The notes beneath the pieces are model-generated. The model did no database searches. It had not been told where the DNA came from and worked only from the letters and a program-made list of their open reading frames with translations. From Entomortierella parvispora (Eukaryota; Mortierellomycota; Mortierellomycetes; Mortierellales; Mortierellaceae): DNA of 64,000 nt. A program made the position numbers and the translations under genes. Positions 1 through 12,790 of this stretch are shown here, piece by piece (within the stretch, counting starts at the first letter, position 1; each line of letters opens with the position of its first letter). The stretch is taken from positions 496,001 to 560,000 of the forward strand of contig OY752150.1 in assembly GCA_963573315.1 (NCBI GenBank), read 5' to 3'.

Positions 1-1355
1 TGTCGGGCAGCATATTCTTGTTTGTTTCTGGCAACAGGGAGAGACGCCTCGCCCATGCACATGCCCGCGTAAATAAAGGATGAGGTCATGACAGTGATTC
101 TCTTGGACCGATCGGGATTGGGATTATAGGTCAACTCCTTTGCGGCGTTCACCCCCATTTTTTGCGCAATCGGGAACCAGTCGTCGGATTGATGAACCGG
201 CGCTACCACCAAGGTAGAACTCTCAACCTGGCGAAGGTCACTGTTCCAGAACTCGCTTTGCTCCATCACGACCTTTAGCGATCCTATGGCATCGTAGAAC
301 CTGGCGGCGCCTGAAATCAGGTCCAGGGTGGGTCTCCGCTCGACGATGGTTACATTGTTTTCAAGAATTTGCTGCAGGGTTTTGAATGATATGATGGCTG
401 CGTCGGTGATTGTTGTCCGAGTCCGTGTTGTCGTCTTGAGCTTTGGGTGGATGTCCGTGTGGTCTGTGCTCCAACCCCAGGTGTAAATCAATCCTTTACC
501 ATTGGCAGGCGTGGCCGCCTTGGCCATCAGTTCCATCTTGGCCATGTTCACGACCGCGGTCGAGTCAAAGATCAAGACCTTGTCAACCTTGATCTTTTCA
601 CCGGGAATAAAAGCGTTGACCTACAAGCAAACACATGAAAACCGAAACCTGTTACTAAACACAGAAAACCACTCTTCTACGTTTTCCTACCAACGACAAG
701 GGAGTCTTTGACTTACGGCCCAGTTCAGGGCTTCTCCCCAGACAGCCTGTCGACGGACCGTGGTGTTTGTAGCAAATATATCCTCAAACTCGGTCATTTC
801 TCCGTAAAACTCTCGAACTTGCCCTTCCATGTATTCGGCCGAGTGGAGTGCTGTCTTTTTCCAGACGGCCTCCCCGTGGACAAAAAACTTGTAGAGGATC
901 CGGCCTCTTTCATTCCGCAGACAGGGCTCCAGATTATCTTTAATACCAAAGATGGTTTCGCGAACCCACTTGCGATTCTGTATCTGAGTCCAGCTCGAAG
1001 GAATCACGACCAAGGTATCGAACTGACCAGAGGTGTTTGGCACCCATGTTGTAGTTGATGTTGAGGGTGGTTGTCGGTTGTTCAAGTCGCTTTTGTCGTT
1101 GTTGCCCTGAGCGCCGTCTTTGATGTCGGGCTTGTCTAGCGGTAATTTTTCCCTACCAGCGCCATAGGGCGGTCTGTAAGGTTCTTGCTCCTTCTTGTAA
1201 CCCAGGTTCGGTTCCCCATTTCTTCCCTGGTCCTCGTCGTTGATGCCTCTGTTGCCTCCGTTGCGTCGAAAGGTGAGTGAGGTTTGCTGGCGAGTAAAGA
1301 TCAGGAGCATGAAGATGACCAGAGCCAGAAGAAGGTGTGTCTTTCTCACCGGCAT
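1..1355 (-). CDS. GT31-like glycosyltransferase, type II membrane protein (C-terminal end outside window)
   Basis: Exons on the minus strand are 717..1355 and 1..620; the intron at 621..716 has a GTAAGT donor and a TTGTAG acceptor, and the frame joins cleanly. The ATG at 1355 gives a short basic start followed by a hydrophobic anchor (about residues 6-20), which suggests a type II Golgi protein. A Pro/Asn/Asp-rich stem follows. The catalytic-like part contains VVIPSSW and NRKWVRETIFG, resembling the start of GT31 beta-1,3-galactosyltransferases (RxxIRxTW). Where GT31 enzymes carry DDD, this protein has IFDSTAVVN. The end of the gene lies beyond base 1. Family assignment rests on motif resemblance only; a divergent or inactive transferase is possible. 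Confidence 0.5.
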
Positions 1356-1802
1356 GACTGTAAGCACGGCAAGCGGCGGAATGCAGGAAAGGGAGGGAGA
1401 GGGAAGAAAAAGGACAATGTAGGAGGCAAGAAGGATGGATGGGGATGAGCAAATGCAGCAATGCAATGAGAAGAAGCAAGTGCTGGCCATGTGTTTGGGC
1501 ACAGCTTGTGCCCTCGCTATTTTTGGCAGCTCGTCTTTTTCCGTTGTCCATCCTGTTCACCACATTGCGCCCAAACGGCTGGGCCCAAACGCCAAACTGC
1601 AGCTTGGCTGACACGACGCCTCTTCTCCATCCAGTTCCCTTTCTCTCCCGTTCCCTTGCCTTCTCGATCCAACGTTTCTCGTTCCAACGTTTCTCGTTCA
1701 AATCCAGGCTGGCCCCATTCGTGATCACAAAGAGTGGAAAGCAAGTGTCTATTTTATTACTTGTTCTTTTTTTGTGGAATTGGTCCTCGTGTGCCCTGTT
1801 TG
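1356..1802. other. Intergenic: upstream of glycosyltransferase, 3' flank of MDV1
   Basis: No gene seen. It holds the 5' flank of the leftward glycosyltransferase gene. A 15-bp unit is directly duplicated at 1668..1682 and 1683..1697. Confidence 0.6.
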
Positions 1803-4442
1803 CTACCGCTGCCACAGGCGTACTGTAGAATCCTGACCTCCAGAGGCAAGGACAGAGTCAGAAAAGCGAACACTCTCCACAATGTTGGTGTGTCCGGTAT
1901 AGTAAGAGTGTTGTTGTGAGACGCGATCATAGATCTGTTGATAATCAAAGAAAAGCAGGGTTAGTATACAAGTGAAAGCTGTCCCTAATAGACGAGCTGC
2001 TGAGAGCAATTGGCTGCTATTTCTTTAACTAATTTCATACCTTGAGACTGTCGCCCGATCCGACAATGATCTTTGAGCTGTCAAACTGAAGACTCCGGAC
2101 TGGATCCTCGTATTGCAAGATTTCCTGGATGCCTCCTGTGCGAAGATCCCATATCTAGTACAAAATAACATGCCACAAAGGTTTTCGTTAGTGTTTCCAT
2201 GAAGGGTGATTTGCCTGGTTCAATTGTCGTAGTTGTTAACCGAGCTTACCCGAATACTCTTATCTACACCTCCACTGACAACATGACAGTCATCAAACTG
2301 AAGGGTGGTAACAGGTCCAGTGTGACCGGCCAATGTTCTATGCGATTGCCCCGTTCTCACTATGAGAAAAAAAATGAGAAGACAGAAAATTCAGTAACGT
2401 GTTCCTCGTAGTATTTGGGCAGGCTTGAGGGATATCCTTTCACAAACGACTTACGATCCCACATGCGAATGGCTCCATCAATTGTGCCACTGCAAAGTGC
2501 ATATTGCCAGAACTGAAGACCGCCAACGTAGCTCTCATCGCTGCCATCGTTCATCCAGTCTGACCAAGAGTTGGAGGTGCTCATAGCCCAGAGCAAGTCC
2601 ATGGTAAGTACACATTGTCCAGTAGTCATGTCCCACTCCTTGATCGTCTTGTCGTTGGATCCTGAGAGCTAAACATGTGAAGTAAGAATCAGAGATCGTA
2701 GTCTATGAGCACCCGATGCCACGTTTTTCAGCCTAATGTTATGTCCAAGTTTCAATCTTTGTTCTATGACATACCAGCTTTGAATCTTCAAAGTATAGGC
2801 ATGTTACGCTGCCTGTATGTCCATTCAAAGTATTGGTCCAGCAAGAGTCCAAGACATTGAGGGTATCGGTAGAAGATCGACTATAGTCGTCATCATCAGT
2901 CATTTTGGCAGAAATATCGTTCGAGTTGCGGCTGCTCTCTGATGGCGAAGGGGATGACGAACGTGAGTCCTGCTGATGGTGCAGATCTGCAAGGTTCCAC
3001 ATCCGGATGGTGTTGTCCCTGGATCCAGTCACAAGAGTATTGACTTCCAACTGCATACACTCGACGTAATCTTCGTGTCCAGGCAGTTGTCCAAGACATT
3101 TGAAAGTGGTTAAATCCCACACGCGGGTAGTTCTATCTCTTGATGCCGTAACCATGGTCCCATAGGGTCCGTTCAAGTCCAAACAGGTAACAATTCCGTC
3201 ATGTCCATAGAATGTCTGCATGCAAGTTCCCGAGTCTCTCGTTTCGTTTCTGTATTCCAATTGCATTTCTATCAAGATCAAAGAGCCAGATGAGTCATTG
3301 GCGGGAAACATCAAACAAAGAAAAGACTCGGTGGCACATACGTTGACCATAGGAATTCTTGTTGCCTTCTGAGATTCCGGCCAGCTTATCATTGATCTCT
3401 CCCACTATCATTGCAAAAAAAACAGGTCAGTAGCCAGAAATCGAGGCTTAATGGGATGTCGCCTTTGTATATCCGCTGAAGGGAAAGCCGAGACCATGGC
3501 TGCTACTTACATGTGTCTGCAAGGTCATCCTCACGTTCCGAAAGTTTTGTCAGTTGGAACCCAAGATTCTTTTGCTTCCCTTGGAGAGTTTCAATTGACG
3601 CTGCTATTTGATCTAACTCGCACTGAATGACCGTCTGGAAAAACATAAGATTGGTCAGGCTTGCATTATGGGAGTCAATGTTTGCGATCACAGAGCACAG
3701 ACCAGAGATCGTCAGGATTGTTTACCTTTTGTGTTTGCAGCTTGACTTGTTCCTTAATTGTCCGTTCCCGTTCATTCAGCAGTGACGAAAATGCAGCCTG
3801 CGGGTCATCTGCATCTGTTTCTCCGTATCCTTGTTTCCGGCGTCTTTGATGGTTCTTACTTCTTCGACCATTCTTTGCGTGTCCTGGGTATGAGGCCTTA
3901 AAGCCCTGGAAAAGTGAGACTCGAGCAGCTGGCTCTGGGATATCTTCGGCGAGCAATTGGTCTGCTGGCATTGGCGTGGCCTGGATGGCGCCTGTCAGGG
4001 CCAATGCCTGAGCATTGGCTGTGGCGCGCTTCAGATAGTGACTCGCCATCAGATGGGGCGCCATCCCTGTCAGACCTGTGAGGGACGCTATCCCTGTCAG
4101 ATCACCCTTGACGGCTTGGACCGTCAAGGGAGAAAAGACGATACTGCTGGTGGTAGAAAGAGTGTGGCAGGCCGACGAGGCTAGATCGGTTACGTCAAAA
4201 GCATGAAGCATCTCAACAATACGGTGCTTCGGAGACTGCAATCCCGATGACACCATTGAGGAGATAGATCGCCCCGTTGCAGACAGGCCGGAGACTGTCT
4301 GCGCGAGAGCTGTATTTGCGGCCGACTGGACCATAGCTGTACGGGAAGTGGCGGTTTCGACCAGATTGTTTTGTTGGTTCCTGGCTTGTCCCTTTTCGGG
4401 CTGTTTCGTCCGGGAGGACGCGGATACTGTGGATGCCATCAT
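1803..4442 (-). CDS. MDV1: Mitochondrial division protein 1 (Mdv1/Caf4-type WD40 adaptor)
   Basis: Eight exons: 3726..4442, 3511..3634, 3342..3404, 2775..3268, 2455..2668, 2250..2359, 2041..2154, 1803..1934. Together they give 655 residues with every phase consistent. In yeast, Mdv1/Caf4 bridges the outer-membrane receptor Fis1 to the dynamin Dnm1 for mitochondrial fission. The helical N-terminal region contains [12 protein letters not shown], a Mdv1-like stretch. A coiled coil of about residues 225-285 ([15 protein letters not shown]) follows. Residues 315-655 carry a seven-bladed WD40 propeller, with blades such as TRVWDL, IRMWNL, IKEWDM, IRIWDL and VRLWQR. The third/fourth blade region has a Ser/Asp-rich insertion ([12 protein letters not shown]). 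Start is the first ATG of a tandem MM. Identification is strong; Mdv1 versus Caf4 cannot be separated here. Confidence 0.9.
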
Positions 4443-6451
4443 TGTTGCTCGACACTTTTCTTCTTCCTGCCTGCTGCTCTGATGCTATGGATGGCTCGCG
4501 GCGCTTTGTAAAGTGTTGCGATGTTTGTTGTTCCTGAGAGGCCGGGTTTGAGGGCTGCCGTTAGAGTCCTTGAGGGATTAGTTTATCGGAGGAGAGTGCT
4601 AGACACAGCCACGAGGAACCAGGCTATCTGATCTATCGGTTCAGATACCCCGCACAGCTGGAGACAGGGTGGAGTCTGGTGGTGAGACTTTACCGTGTTG
4701 AACGAGTCTGATAGTAGAAGAACGCGTTCGGGCAAGGAGTAAAGAGACTCGCGTGACAACAAGGAAATGCAAGAAGAAAGAAAGGGAGGAGCAATTGGAT
4801 GATCAGCTGGTTGCCTGTCCGGGAATGCGATGGCGGGACGGAGAGATCTGTCGGTTGAAGATGAAGGACGAGGGAAAAAAGGAATAGATGCCGAGCGAGA
4901 CAAGTGAGAATGAATGAATGAGAATGGAAAAAAAAGAGAACAGAAGGAAGAAGGGAAGGAGGCAAGGAAGGCGGGAGGAGAGCAAAAGAAGGACGATCCG
5001 ATCTGGTGTCCGGGCTGGATTCAATTGGATCGAAGAAGAATGAGCGAGCGAGAGGATGTGCGTCCGTCCTTTCTCCCTGATCAGATCTGATCAGATCAGA
5101 TCAGTCACCGCTCTCTCAATGCTCCCAGCACGGCAGAAGATACAAACACCACCACCACGCGTGTGGATGACACACGCACATGCATACACACACACAAACA
5201 GGGATCCACTTCCTCCTCTTGTTCTTCCTTTTCCCCCTCGGGAAAAGAAACAAGGTGACGCTGCCATGCATCGATACATGGCCCAGTTGCCTCCTTTGTC
5301 CTTCCCGCTGCCCTGTCCCATCCACCCTTGGAACTTGCAAAGGCATGGGCTCAAGAGTCGGATCGCCCCCAAATAAATCTTCGGTCTCCCGTCGCACTGA
5401 GTAATGAACAAGTAATGAAAGTCCTGAACCAATCAAATAGACGTCACTCTACCCTTTCCCCGACAGCGCGCTCCCTTACCTTTCGCGTTTTTTTATATCT
5501 CCCTCTTCCTTCGCTTCTTCCCCCACAGTTTCACTGGGAATCACCCCCCCACTCACAGATGTGAGTTTCTGTCATTCGTAGTTGTAGTCAAATATCCGCC
5601 CATGCAGGACTTCAACTGTAGTTCGTCTCTGGGTGGACAACTCGGCAGAAAAGAATCGAGCCTCAAATCTGATCGTTGGCCGTTGCGGTAAGATCGCAAT
5701 TCAAGGACTGTCAAAGCTTGAGTGGGATTACCTACCGTCTTCCCAGAGGAAAACGATGACTCCGATCCCGAGATGGAAGTTTCTAGCTGTTGACGACGTG
5801 CCATCGTCTTTGTCGCGTTTAATTGTTCCGGGTTTGGGCGGCAACGACCAAATCTGAATCCGGGCCTGAACTGGCGCGGTCGCGGGCACGGTCAAATCGG
5901 GATATTTTTTTGCTGCTTTGGTGATCACCCACAGGCTCGATGTAGCAGTTTTGTACGGGATCCTGCGACCTTCAGCGCGTAGGTTCAGTGCCATGAACCA
6001 TGGTGCCCATTAAATCGTTGCCAGCTTTGTCCACGTCCGCTCTTGATCGGCCTCCCTGTAGACTTTCTCCTTTATCGGAAGCGAGTGTTGTTGTATCTTT
6101 GCTCTTGCCAACACATCTGCAAACACAGGAAACGGTGGCTCGAGACAGGAGGAAACGCCAGGCGTGTTTGAAAGAGTTGGTGGCGTGGTCAGCGTTGGTG
6201 GCGCATTGGTCAGAGTGCTTGCCTAAATAAATGCAACCCTCGGCAAATGAAAGTTATTCCGTCATAGATGCGCGAGTGTTGTTCACACGCTCCTTCATCC
6301 TTCCTCTCTTTCTTCTTGGCAGTTTCCTACCTTTCTTTCATTTGCTACTCCTCTTCTTCACTCACTCTATCACCACCATCATCGCGATCATCAACACAGC
6401 TGTACCTCAGACCACCAACCAAAGCCAGCCAGTCCAGTAGCACAAACCGAC
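4443..6451. other. Divergent upstream region of MDV1 and PEBP genes
   Basis: About 2 kb, CT/GA-rich, with a short GATCA-type tandem (5079..5104) and CA-rich tracts (about 5173..5196). The only coding-like trace is the WD40-like fragment listed separately. Longer frames here are low-complexity and I do not accept them as genes. Confidence 0.6.
5640..5994 (-). pseudogene. Decayed WD40-like gene fragment (possibly TFIIIC Sfc6/GTF3C2-like)
   Basis: A minus-strand frame at 5728..5994 reads like a real protein segment: KKYPDLTVPA, then ARIQIWSLP, then LGIGVIVFLWEDG. The WEDG codons run into a GTAGGT donor-like site. Further downstream a stretch reads LKSCMGGYLT. The pattern (IQIWSL followed by a WDLKWCP-type segment) recalls the WD40 region of TFIIIC subunit tau-91/GTF3C2. 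A stop lies just upstream in frame and no complete gene can be built, so this is probably a relic. Confidence is low; a chance frame is possible. Confidence 0.3.
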
Positions 6452-7206
6452 ATGCCTCTTGTCACAAGTGACCAGGCCACTGAGATCGCTCTCAAGCAGG
6501 ATGGTATCATCCCCGACGTCCTCGATTCCTTCCATGGCTCCACCATTCTTGTAGTTAGCTATGGCGCCAACAAGGATGTCTCTCTCGGAAACACTCTGAC
6601 AGTCAGCGGTAAAAGCTTCTTTCCTGGGTTGTAAGATAAGAAGGACAGCAGTATTCATTTTGCTTTTCAAACCCATCCTCTTCTGTACATTGCGATTCTT
6701 TCCTTTCTAGAGACCCAACGCGCACCTCAAGTCTCGTTTGTCGCTGACTCGCCCTCCACCAAGTACACTTTGGTCATGGTAAGAACCAAACAAAGATTCA
6801 GTGTTTATATTTTGTGGCGGTAGCCAGAGTTGGAGTGATCAACCTGGATATACACTTTCATATACCGTCCTAGTGCGATCCTGATGCACCAAGCCGCAAA
6901 GATCCCAAGATGCGCGAGTATCGTCATTGGGTCGTCACCAACATCAGTCCTGGAACAGGGGATTTCCAACCGGCCAACCTGTCGCACGGAAACACCCTCT
7001 CTGCTTACATGGGACCAGCACCTCCTGCTGGATCGGGCCCCCATCGCTATGTGTTTTTGTTGTACAAACAATCCAGCAGCTCGAATGCCTCAGTTTTGAC
7101 GACTCCTTTGGGCTCATCTCTTCGAGGATTCAAGGCGAAACAATTTTCTTCTCAGGCCGGATTGGAACTTGTTGGTGCCAATTACTTTTTCGCAGAGAAC
7201 AAATAA
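6452..7206 (+). CDS. Phosphatidylethanolamine-binding protein (PEBP/TFS1-like)
   Basis: Three exons, 6452..6608, 6711..6778 and 6874..7206, encode 185 residues, the normal length for the family. PEBP proteins bind phospholipid head groups or anions; fungal TFS1 inhibits carboxypeptidase Y and modulates Ras signalling. The two signature blocks are present: DPDAPSRKDPKMREYRHW (ligand pocket) and GPHRYVFLLY. No signal peptide is evident, so it is probably cytosolic. Start is the first ATG after a CT-rich leader. The gene is convergent with the S41 peptidase gene; only 168 bp separate the stops. Which PEBP subfamily it belongs to is not determinable by eye. Confidence 0.9.
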
Positions 7207-7374
7207 GGTTAAAGAAAAGGAAGTCAAAAAGTTGGCTTGAGGGGAAGTGAAGAAACCTTGGCTCTCCTCAGTCTCCATGTGAGATTCATTGACAGTGTTT
7301 ACCTCACGGTGTTTAGGACTTTTTGACTACTCAGGAATAAATGTTTCTATTACATTGTTTTATTGGGGGTATGT

Positions 7375-9688
7375 CTATGCGCTCGTCTCCTCAATAGAGG
7401 GGTCATCTCCTGTGCCAGGGTTTCCTTCCTCTTTCCAATGGTTATTCGCAATGATCTCCCACAGGAGCTCATGGTTCCTGGCCGTCAAAGGTGTGTAATC
7501 CAGATGAAAGTCGGCCGCATATAATTTTGGATTGTACTCAACGGGCAGCGGGTCGTCTTCCTGGAAAAACTCCATGACAGGCACTCTATAGGTACCTTTG
7601 TATTTCATATCCTGCATAGGCGAGTCTACTCCGAGGGATTCAAAGTCGCCCAAGAGCGAATCGAAGGGGTATACCGAGGCTCCTGCAAACGAAAACATGG
7701 ACAGCGCCTCGCCTTGACGACCACCGACTGCGTAGGTCTTGACATTATGGCGATTTTTGAGTCGATTCAAGGTCATCCCGCAGGCAGACCCACATGCACC
7801 ATCAGTCAACACTACGATCCTCTCTGCATCGTGTTGCCATGGCATACCCATCTCAAAGGATCCGAGGTTGTGGTTCATAAAAACCAAGGGAGTGTAATCT
7901 GTCGGTCTCTTGGCCCGCTTTTGTATCCGATCCTGCATAAAGAAATTTGTCATGTAGACCTCGCCTGTGTCCGGGTCTGAATAGGAATCCGGATTGAAGT
8001 ACCCATTATAATCCTCCTGGGCCAGATCCTCGCGTGCCAGAGCTTTGACACTCATGGAAGCCCTCAAGTCTGAACGGTAAACTGAAGTTCTGGTGTGGTT
8101 TGGGAACATCCAATCGACGAGATCGTACGCAAAATTGACATATCCGCCCCCATTGTTAGCCATGTCCAAGATCACGTTTCGGACTCCCATATCGTACAGC
8201 TTCTTGAATCCATCAACCAAGACTTTGACCTCGGTGGTTTGGTTCACAGAGTGTGTCGGGATTACGACCACTCCGATCGAAGGTCGTTTGATGAGCTGAT
8301 AGAACGCAGTCGTGGCGCCATTATAAACCAGGTTCGCGACCTTGATATCCTCAGCCTGTCTCTTGATCAAAGGCGGTATAGAAGACTCCTGTCGCCGCCT
8401 CAAAGCCAAGGCTTGAGGATTGAGAATCTCCCGAGACGTTGATACGGACGCTTGGTGATTGAAGTTTTCCATCCTACGCTCCATGGGAGATCTCTTTTCC
8501 AACGATTTTTCTCCAGTCTTGGGATCCTTGTAGCAGCGCTCCAAGAACTGATCTGTGCTATCGAATTCTCTCCAAGACATCAGTCGATACACCTCCCAAT
8601 CGACTTTGAGCACCTCGTGCCTTGGTTCAGGATACTCTGGGCCTGTACAGTGGATCTGATAAACCAACGCTGGGCTCTCTGGTAAAGCCACTCGAGAGAG
8701 GTATTGCCCCGTTTGCACACCCCAACTCTTGGCCCCAGCATCGAAGCTCATCTGGGAAAGCGCCTTATTTAGTCGGACTCCTGCATCTTTAGAGAAGCCT
8801 GAATGAAGATCTGCCCAATGTTGAATCGTCTCCAGTGCGTCCTTGTCGTCAATTGTTTGAACTTCACAATCTTCCAAGCCCATTTCTGTTTGGTCATTCA
8901 TGATCCGAATCGACTATTGTTTCGAGGGCAAACAAAAGGCGGGTGATTAGCTGAAATTGGTCTCTCTTTCTCTCTTTCTTCTTGCATCTCTAAGACCTTT
9001 CATTCTTTCATCCATAGAAGTAATACCTGTACGCCATTGACGACCGGAGCGTAAAGATCGAACGGCTGTTGGAAGAGATAATGCCTGTAACAAGAAGCTA
9101 AAAAAAGAAGAGAAAGATGAATGCCACAGGTTCTTTCGCGTGTATTCTCTCATATAAAAGTGAGCCAGGGCACCTACGCATGTAGTTTGCATGGGCGTCA
9201 TTCAATCGATTGATCAGCATCTCGATATCGGTTTGGAACTCGAAATCGCCCTTGTATCTCTTTCGAGAAATCACGTCCAGCTCCTGCAAGATATCCACTG
9301 GTGGATTCGTGAACGGTTTCGCCTGATTCTCCAACATAGCGCTGTCAATAAAGATGTAATAGTCTCGGTAGTAGGTATAAAGGGTCGACAGAATGACATC
9401 GGCATCGGCGGTGTTGTAAGGGATAGACTGATAACATCGTTGGACGTCCTGCCAAGTGATGAGTGGTTCCTCCAGATTGCCTAAAACAGAACAATAATCT
9501 GGTGGAGGTTGCCCCGGAGCCGTGGGATTTGGCTTCTCCTGCCTCTTGAGGTTGTGGGGGTCGAGTCCTGTCACGACTGTGGGGGCTGCAGAGACAATGA
9601 CGGAAGAGAACGCCGCCCAGACAGAAATGGCAGCGACAGAGAGAATGACTATCCGCTTGACGCCTCTTCCGAGTCTTTGCTTGGTCAT
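7375..9688 (-). CDS. S41-family (tail-specific-like) serine peptidase, membrane-anchored or secreted
   Basis: Exons 9174..9688, 9027..9084 and 7375..8913 encode 703 residues. At the exon 1 end two GT dinucleotides compete; only the donor leaving phase 2 (after 9174) restores the frame through exon 2 (HYLFQQPFDLYAP). A hydrophobic stretch at about residues 11-31 (IVILSVAAISVWAAF) is a signal peptide or anchor. The C-terminal half has the S41 fold: VVVIPTHSV, then NVILDMANNGGG, then TDGACGSACGMTL, where the Ser of GSAC is the likely nucleophile. The N-terminal region (YCSVLGNLEEPLITWQDVQRCYQ) is typical of fungal S41 proteins of the CPAF-related type. Substrate unknown. Confidence 0.85.
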
Positions 9689-10265
9689 CTTTTTGGCGTG
9701 TATTATACTTTGGGCACAGAACAGGGTATATGATACAGTCAAGCACTGGAAGTGAACAAGATCCGTTGGATAAAAAGGAGATCTGCGTGGAAGGTCGGTC
9801 TGTTCCTGAGCCTGATTATTACTGCGAGACAAAAGGGGGCGGTTGCCTGTGTTTGCTTTTTGTCTGTCCGGCAGGATCCTGTCTCCTTTGGGCTGAAGGG
9901 GTATCTGGGAGGTATCGAGGCGATGAGAAGGAATGAGATGCAGATGGAGAGTAAGATGCAGATGGAGAGTGAGATGAAGATGAGTGAACTGAACAAGGAG
10001 GCAGATGCATCCCTGGAACGAATAATAAACGAGGTATCCGTTGAGCCCTCTTTCTTTCCTCTTCTCGCCGCTCCCACTGCGCCCTGCCCACTACTCCCAT
10101 TGGGCCGCATTCGAGTCTGGGCACAATTTTTTTTTGTGTCTGCTGCTGGTGTCGTGGGTGTCGTGGATGTTGCTTTCTGCATAGCCACCCCAAAGAACCA
10201 CCACATCTGTAGGTTGCTATGAATACACTTTGTTTTATAAATCTAAATATCTCTCTATCATCTAC
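9689..10265. other. Intergenic between S41 peptidase upstream and NDUFS1 downstream
   Basis: No gene seen. Contains an 18-bp tandem duplication at 9937..9954 and 9955..9972 (ATGCAGATGGAGAG core) in the peptidase 5' flank. Confidence 0.6.
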
Positions 10266-12790
10266 CTATGCAGTCGCCTCGATCTTGAATTCAGACTCTT
10301 CTGGACGATGCGTTCCCTTGGAGAACGCAACCGAGCACTTGGCCATGGTTGAGGAGGCACGGGTGATCGAATCCGTCATGTAGTAATCTGCAATCACAGG
10401 TGTGAAAACCGTCTTGGCAGACTTTGCTCCCGCCTTGTTCAATGTCGAGAGTCCCAATGAGGCCACGGCAACAGAGCTGGGCTCAATCACGTTGTAGTTG
10501 GCAAAGGAAGGCGCAATATCACGAAGGCGATCCCGGACCTGGTGAACATCGTCGTAAGGAAGTGTGGCTCCAGCAACCTCAGAGAGCGCACGAATGATCT
10601 TCCAGTCCTCGCGAGCAGCACCAGGGGGAGGAACAGCTGCGCGAGTCATCTGGGGACGTCCCTCCGTGTTGACATAGGTCGCACTCTTTTCCGTATAGGT
10701 AGCTCCTGGCAAGATCACGTCGGCGTATTGTGCTCCAACATCTCCGTGGTGTCCTTGGTAGACGACAAAGGCATCTTTGGGAATATCGTTTCCAGAGATC
10801 TCATCCGCCTCCAGCAAGTAAACAAACTTTGTCTTTTCCGTTTCCTTGGTCTGGGGAACGAATCCAATGTCATAAGCAGCACCTCGACCAGCAGCCTAAA
10901 TAAAAGATATACAAGTGTCGTCAGTACTCTACCTTAATCTCTCAAAAGTATGCATACCAAGTAAACAATAAGTCTTACACGCTGGAGAACGTTGAAACCA
11001 TTCCAGTTCTCCTGGAAGAACTTGTCCTTGTGTTGGCTCACAATCTTGGAGACACTCGAAAAAACGTACTCGCTGTCGGCCAAGTCGTTCACACCGCTTC
11101 CGACAATGATCATGGGGTTCTTGGCTGAAGCCAGCTGAGCCGAGAAAGCATGCTTGCCAGCGACCAAAACCTCGAGTGAAGCAGTGTTGGTACCAATGTG
11201 CTCATAATCATAAGTCAAATCCACGGGTGCTCCAACAAGCCCAACGTTCAAACCGTTGTAGACAAACGACTTGCGAATGCGAGCGTTCATCACTGCGGCC
11301 TCATGACGGGGGTTGGTACCGATCAAAAGAAGGGCATCAGCCTGTTCAATTCCAGAGATGGTCGAGTTCATCAAATAGTTGGAACGGAAGTCAGCTCCAT
11401 GGGCAGGGGTATCCTGACGCTTGTTGTCAACAGTGACGTTCTCCGATCCAAGTCTGTTGACGAGATCCTTGAGCGAGACTAAAGATTCAGCATCAGCCAA
11501 TTGACCAGCAATGGCTTTGATTCCAGGTCCAGCTGCCTTCATCTCCGAAGCCACCTTGTTCAAGGCCTCGGACCAGTTCACATTCACAAAAGTATCGCCC
11601 TTGCGGACCATTGGGGTTGTCAAGCGCTGGGTCTTGAGACCATCATAAGCTGAGCGGGTTCTGTCCGAAATCCACTCCTCGTTGATCTCTTCGTTCAAAC
11701 GGGGGAGAATACGCATCACTTCGACACCACGAGAGTCGACGCGGATGTTGGATCCCAGAGCATCCAAGACATCGATCGATTCCGTGTTCTTAAGCTCCCA
11801 AGGGCGGGCATTGAAGGTATATGGCTTGGCAAGAAGGGCGCCGACAGGGCACACATCAGCCAAATTTCCAGAGAGCTGTTGAAAACGAGTCCATTGAGAT
11901 GTCGTGATCCAGTCGATTGATATTATATTCCAGAAATAATCCATTGAACAGGTGTATGTGATGAAGAGAGAACAGTGGATTAGAAATTTACCTATCAATT
12001 AACACAGAGACCTGAGAAAAAAAATCCGGCATCATTAATTACCTCAGAGTTCATGGTCTTTTCGATGTAGGTTCCGATCTGCATGTCGTTTCCGCGTCCA
12101 GATGTTCCGAGATCCTGGAATCCAGCCACCTCATTTGCGAAACGGACGCAGCGAGTGCAGTGGATGCAACGGGTCATGGTCTTCTTGATCAGGGGTCCCA
12201 GCTCCTTGTCTTCAACTGCACGCTTGCCAACAACCTCCGTGAAACGGCCACGGTCCGATCCATAACGAACCGATTGATCCTGTAGATCGCACTCTCCTCC
12301 CTGGTCGCAAATGGGACAATCAAGAGGATGGTTTGCCAACAAAAACTCCATGACACCCTCACGCGCCTTCTTGACTAGCTTGGAGTCGGTCTTGATCTTC
12401 ATTCCAGGCATAACTGGGAACGCACACGAAGCTACAGGCTTGGGTGACTTTTCTACCTCAACCAAACACATTCTGCAGTTTCCGGCCACTGACAAACGTT
12501 CGTGGTAACAGAAGCGAGGGATATGGACACCAGCCTTTTCACAGGCCTGAATAACAGCTGATCCGGCCTCGACCTTGACGGCCTTGCCATCAACAAAAAC
12601 CTCGACCTCGTTCTTGACAACGGCGGACGTACGGAAGTGACGAGGTGCTAATATATAGAAATTATGGCGTGTTAATTGCGTGCTCAGGCCGAGTGCTTTA
12701 CATCCGCGCATCTACAGTCAGTCAAGCTACTGTACCTCCAGCTTGGCGAGCGATGCGGCCGGCGGATTTGGAAGCAATTGCGCGAAGCAT
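10266..12790 (-). CDS. NDUFS1: NADH:ubiquinone oxidoreductase 75-kDa subunit (complex I, NDUFS1/nuo-78)
   Basis: Four exons, 12736..12790, 12043..12647, 10979..11875 and 10266..10895, encode 728 residues, the normal family length. This is the largest iron-sulfur subunit of the complex I matrix arm and passes electrons from the FMN site towards quinone. The N-terminal [16 protein letters not shown] is a basic amphipathic mitochondrial presequence. Cluster motifs seen: [15 protein letters not shown] (2Fe-2S), [14 protein letters not shown] (4Fe-4S), [10 protein letters not shown] (4Fe-4S), and [10 protein letters not shown] after the exon 2/3 junction. The C-terminal part is the molybdopterin-oxidoreductase-like domain without a cofactor. 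The exon 3/4 junction ([14 protein letters not shown]) is phase 0. Confidence 0.95.

Noticed and set aside
5091-5436. Cys/Gly-rich minus-strand frames near the GATCA repeat
   Set aside because: Overlapping frames of similar length on both strands in simple sequence; no domain.
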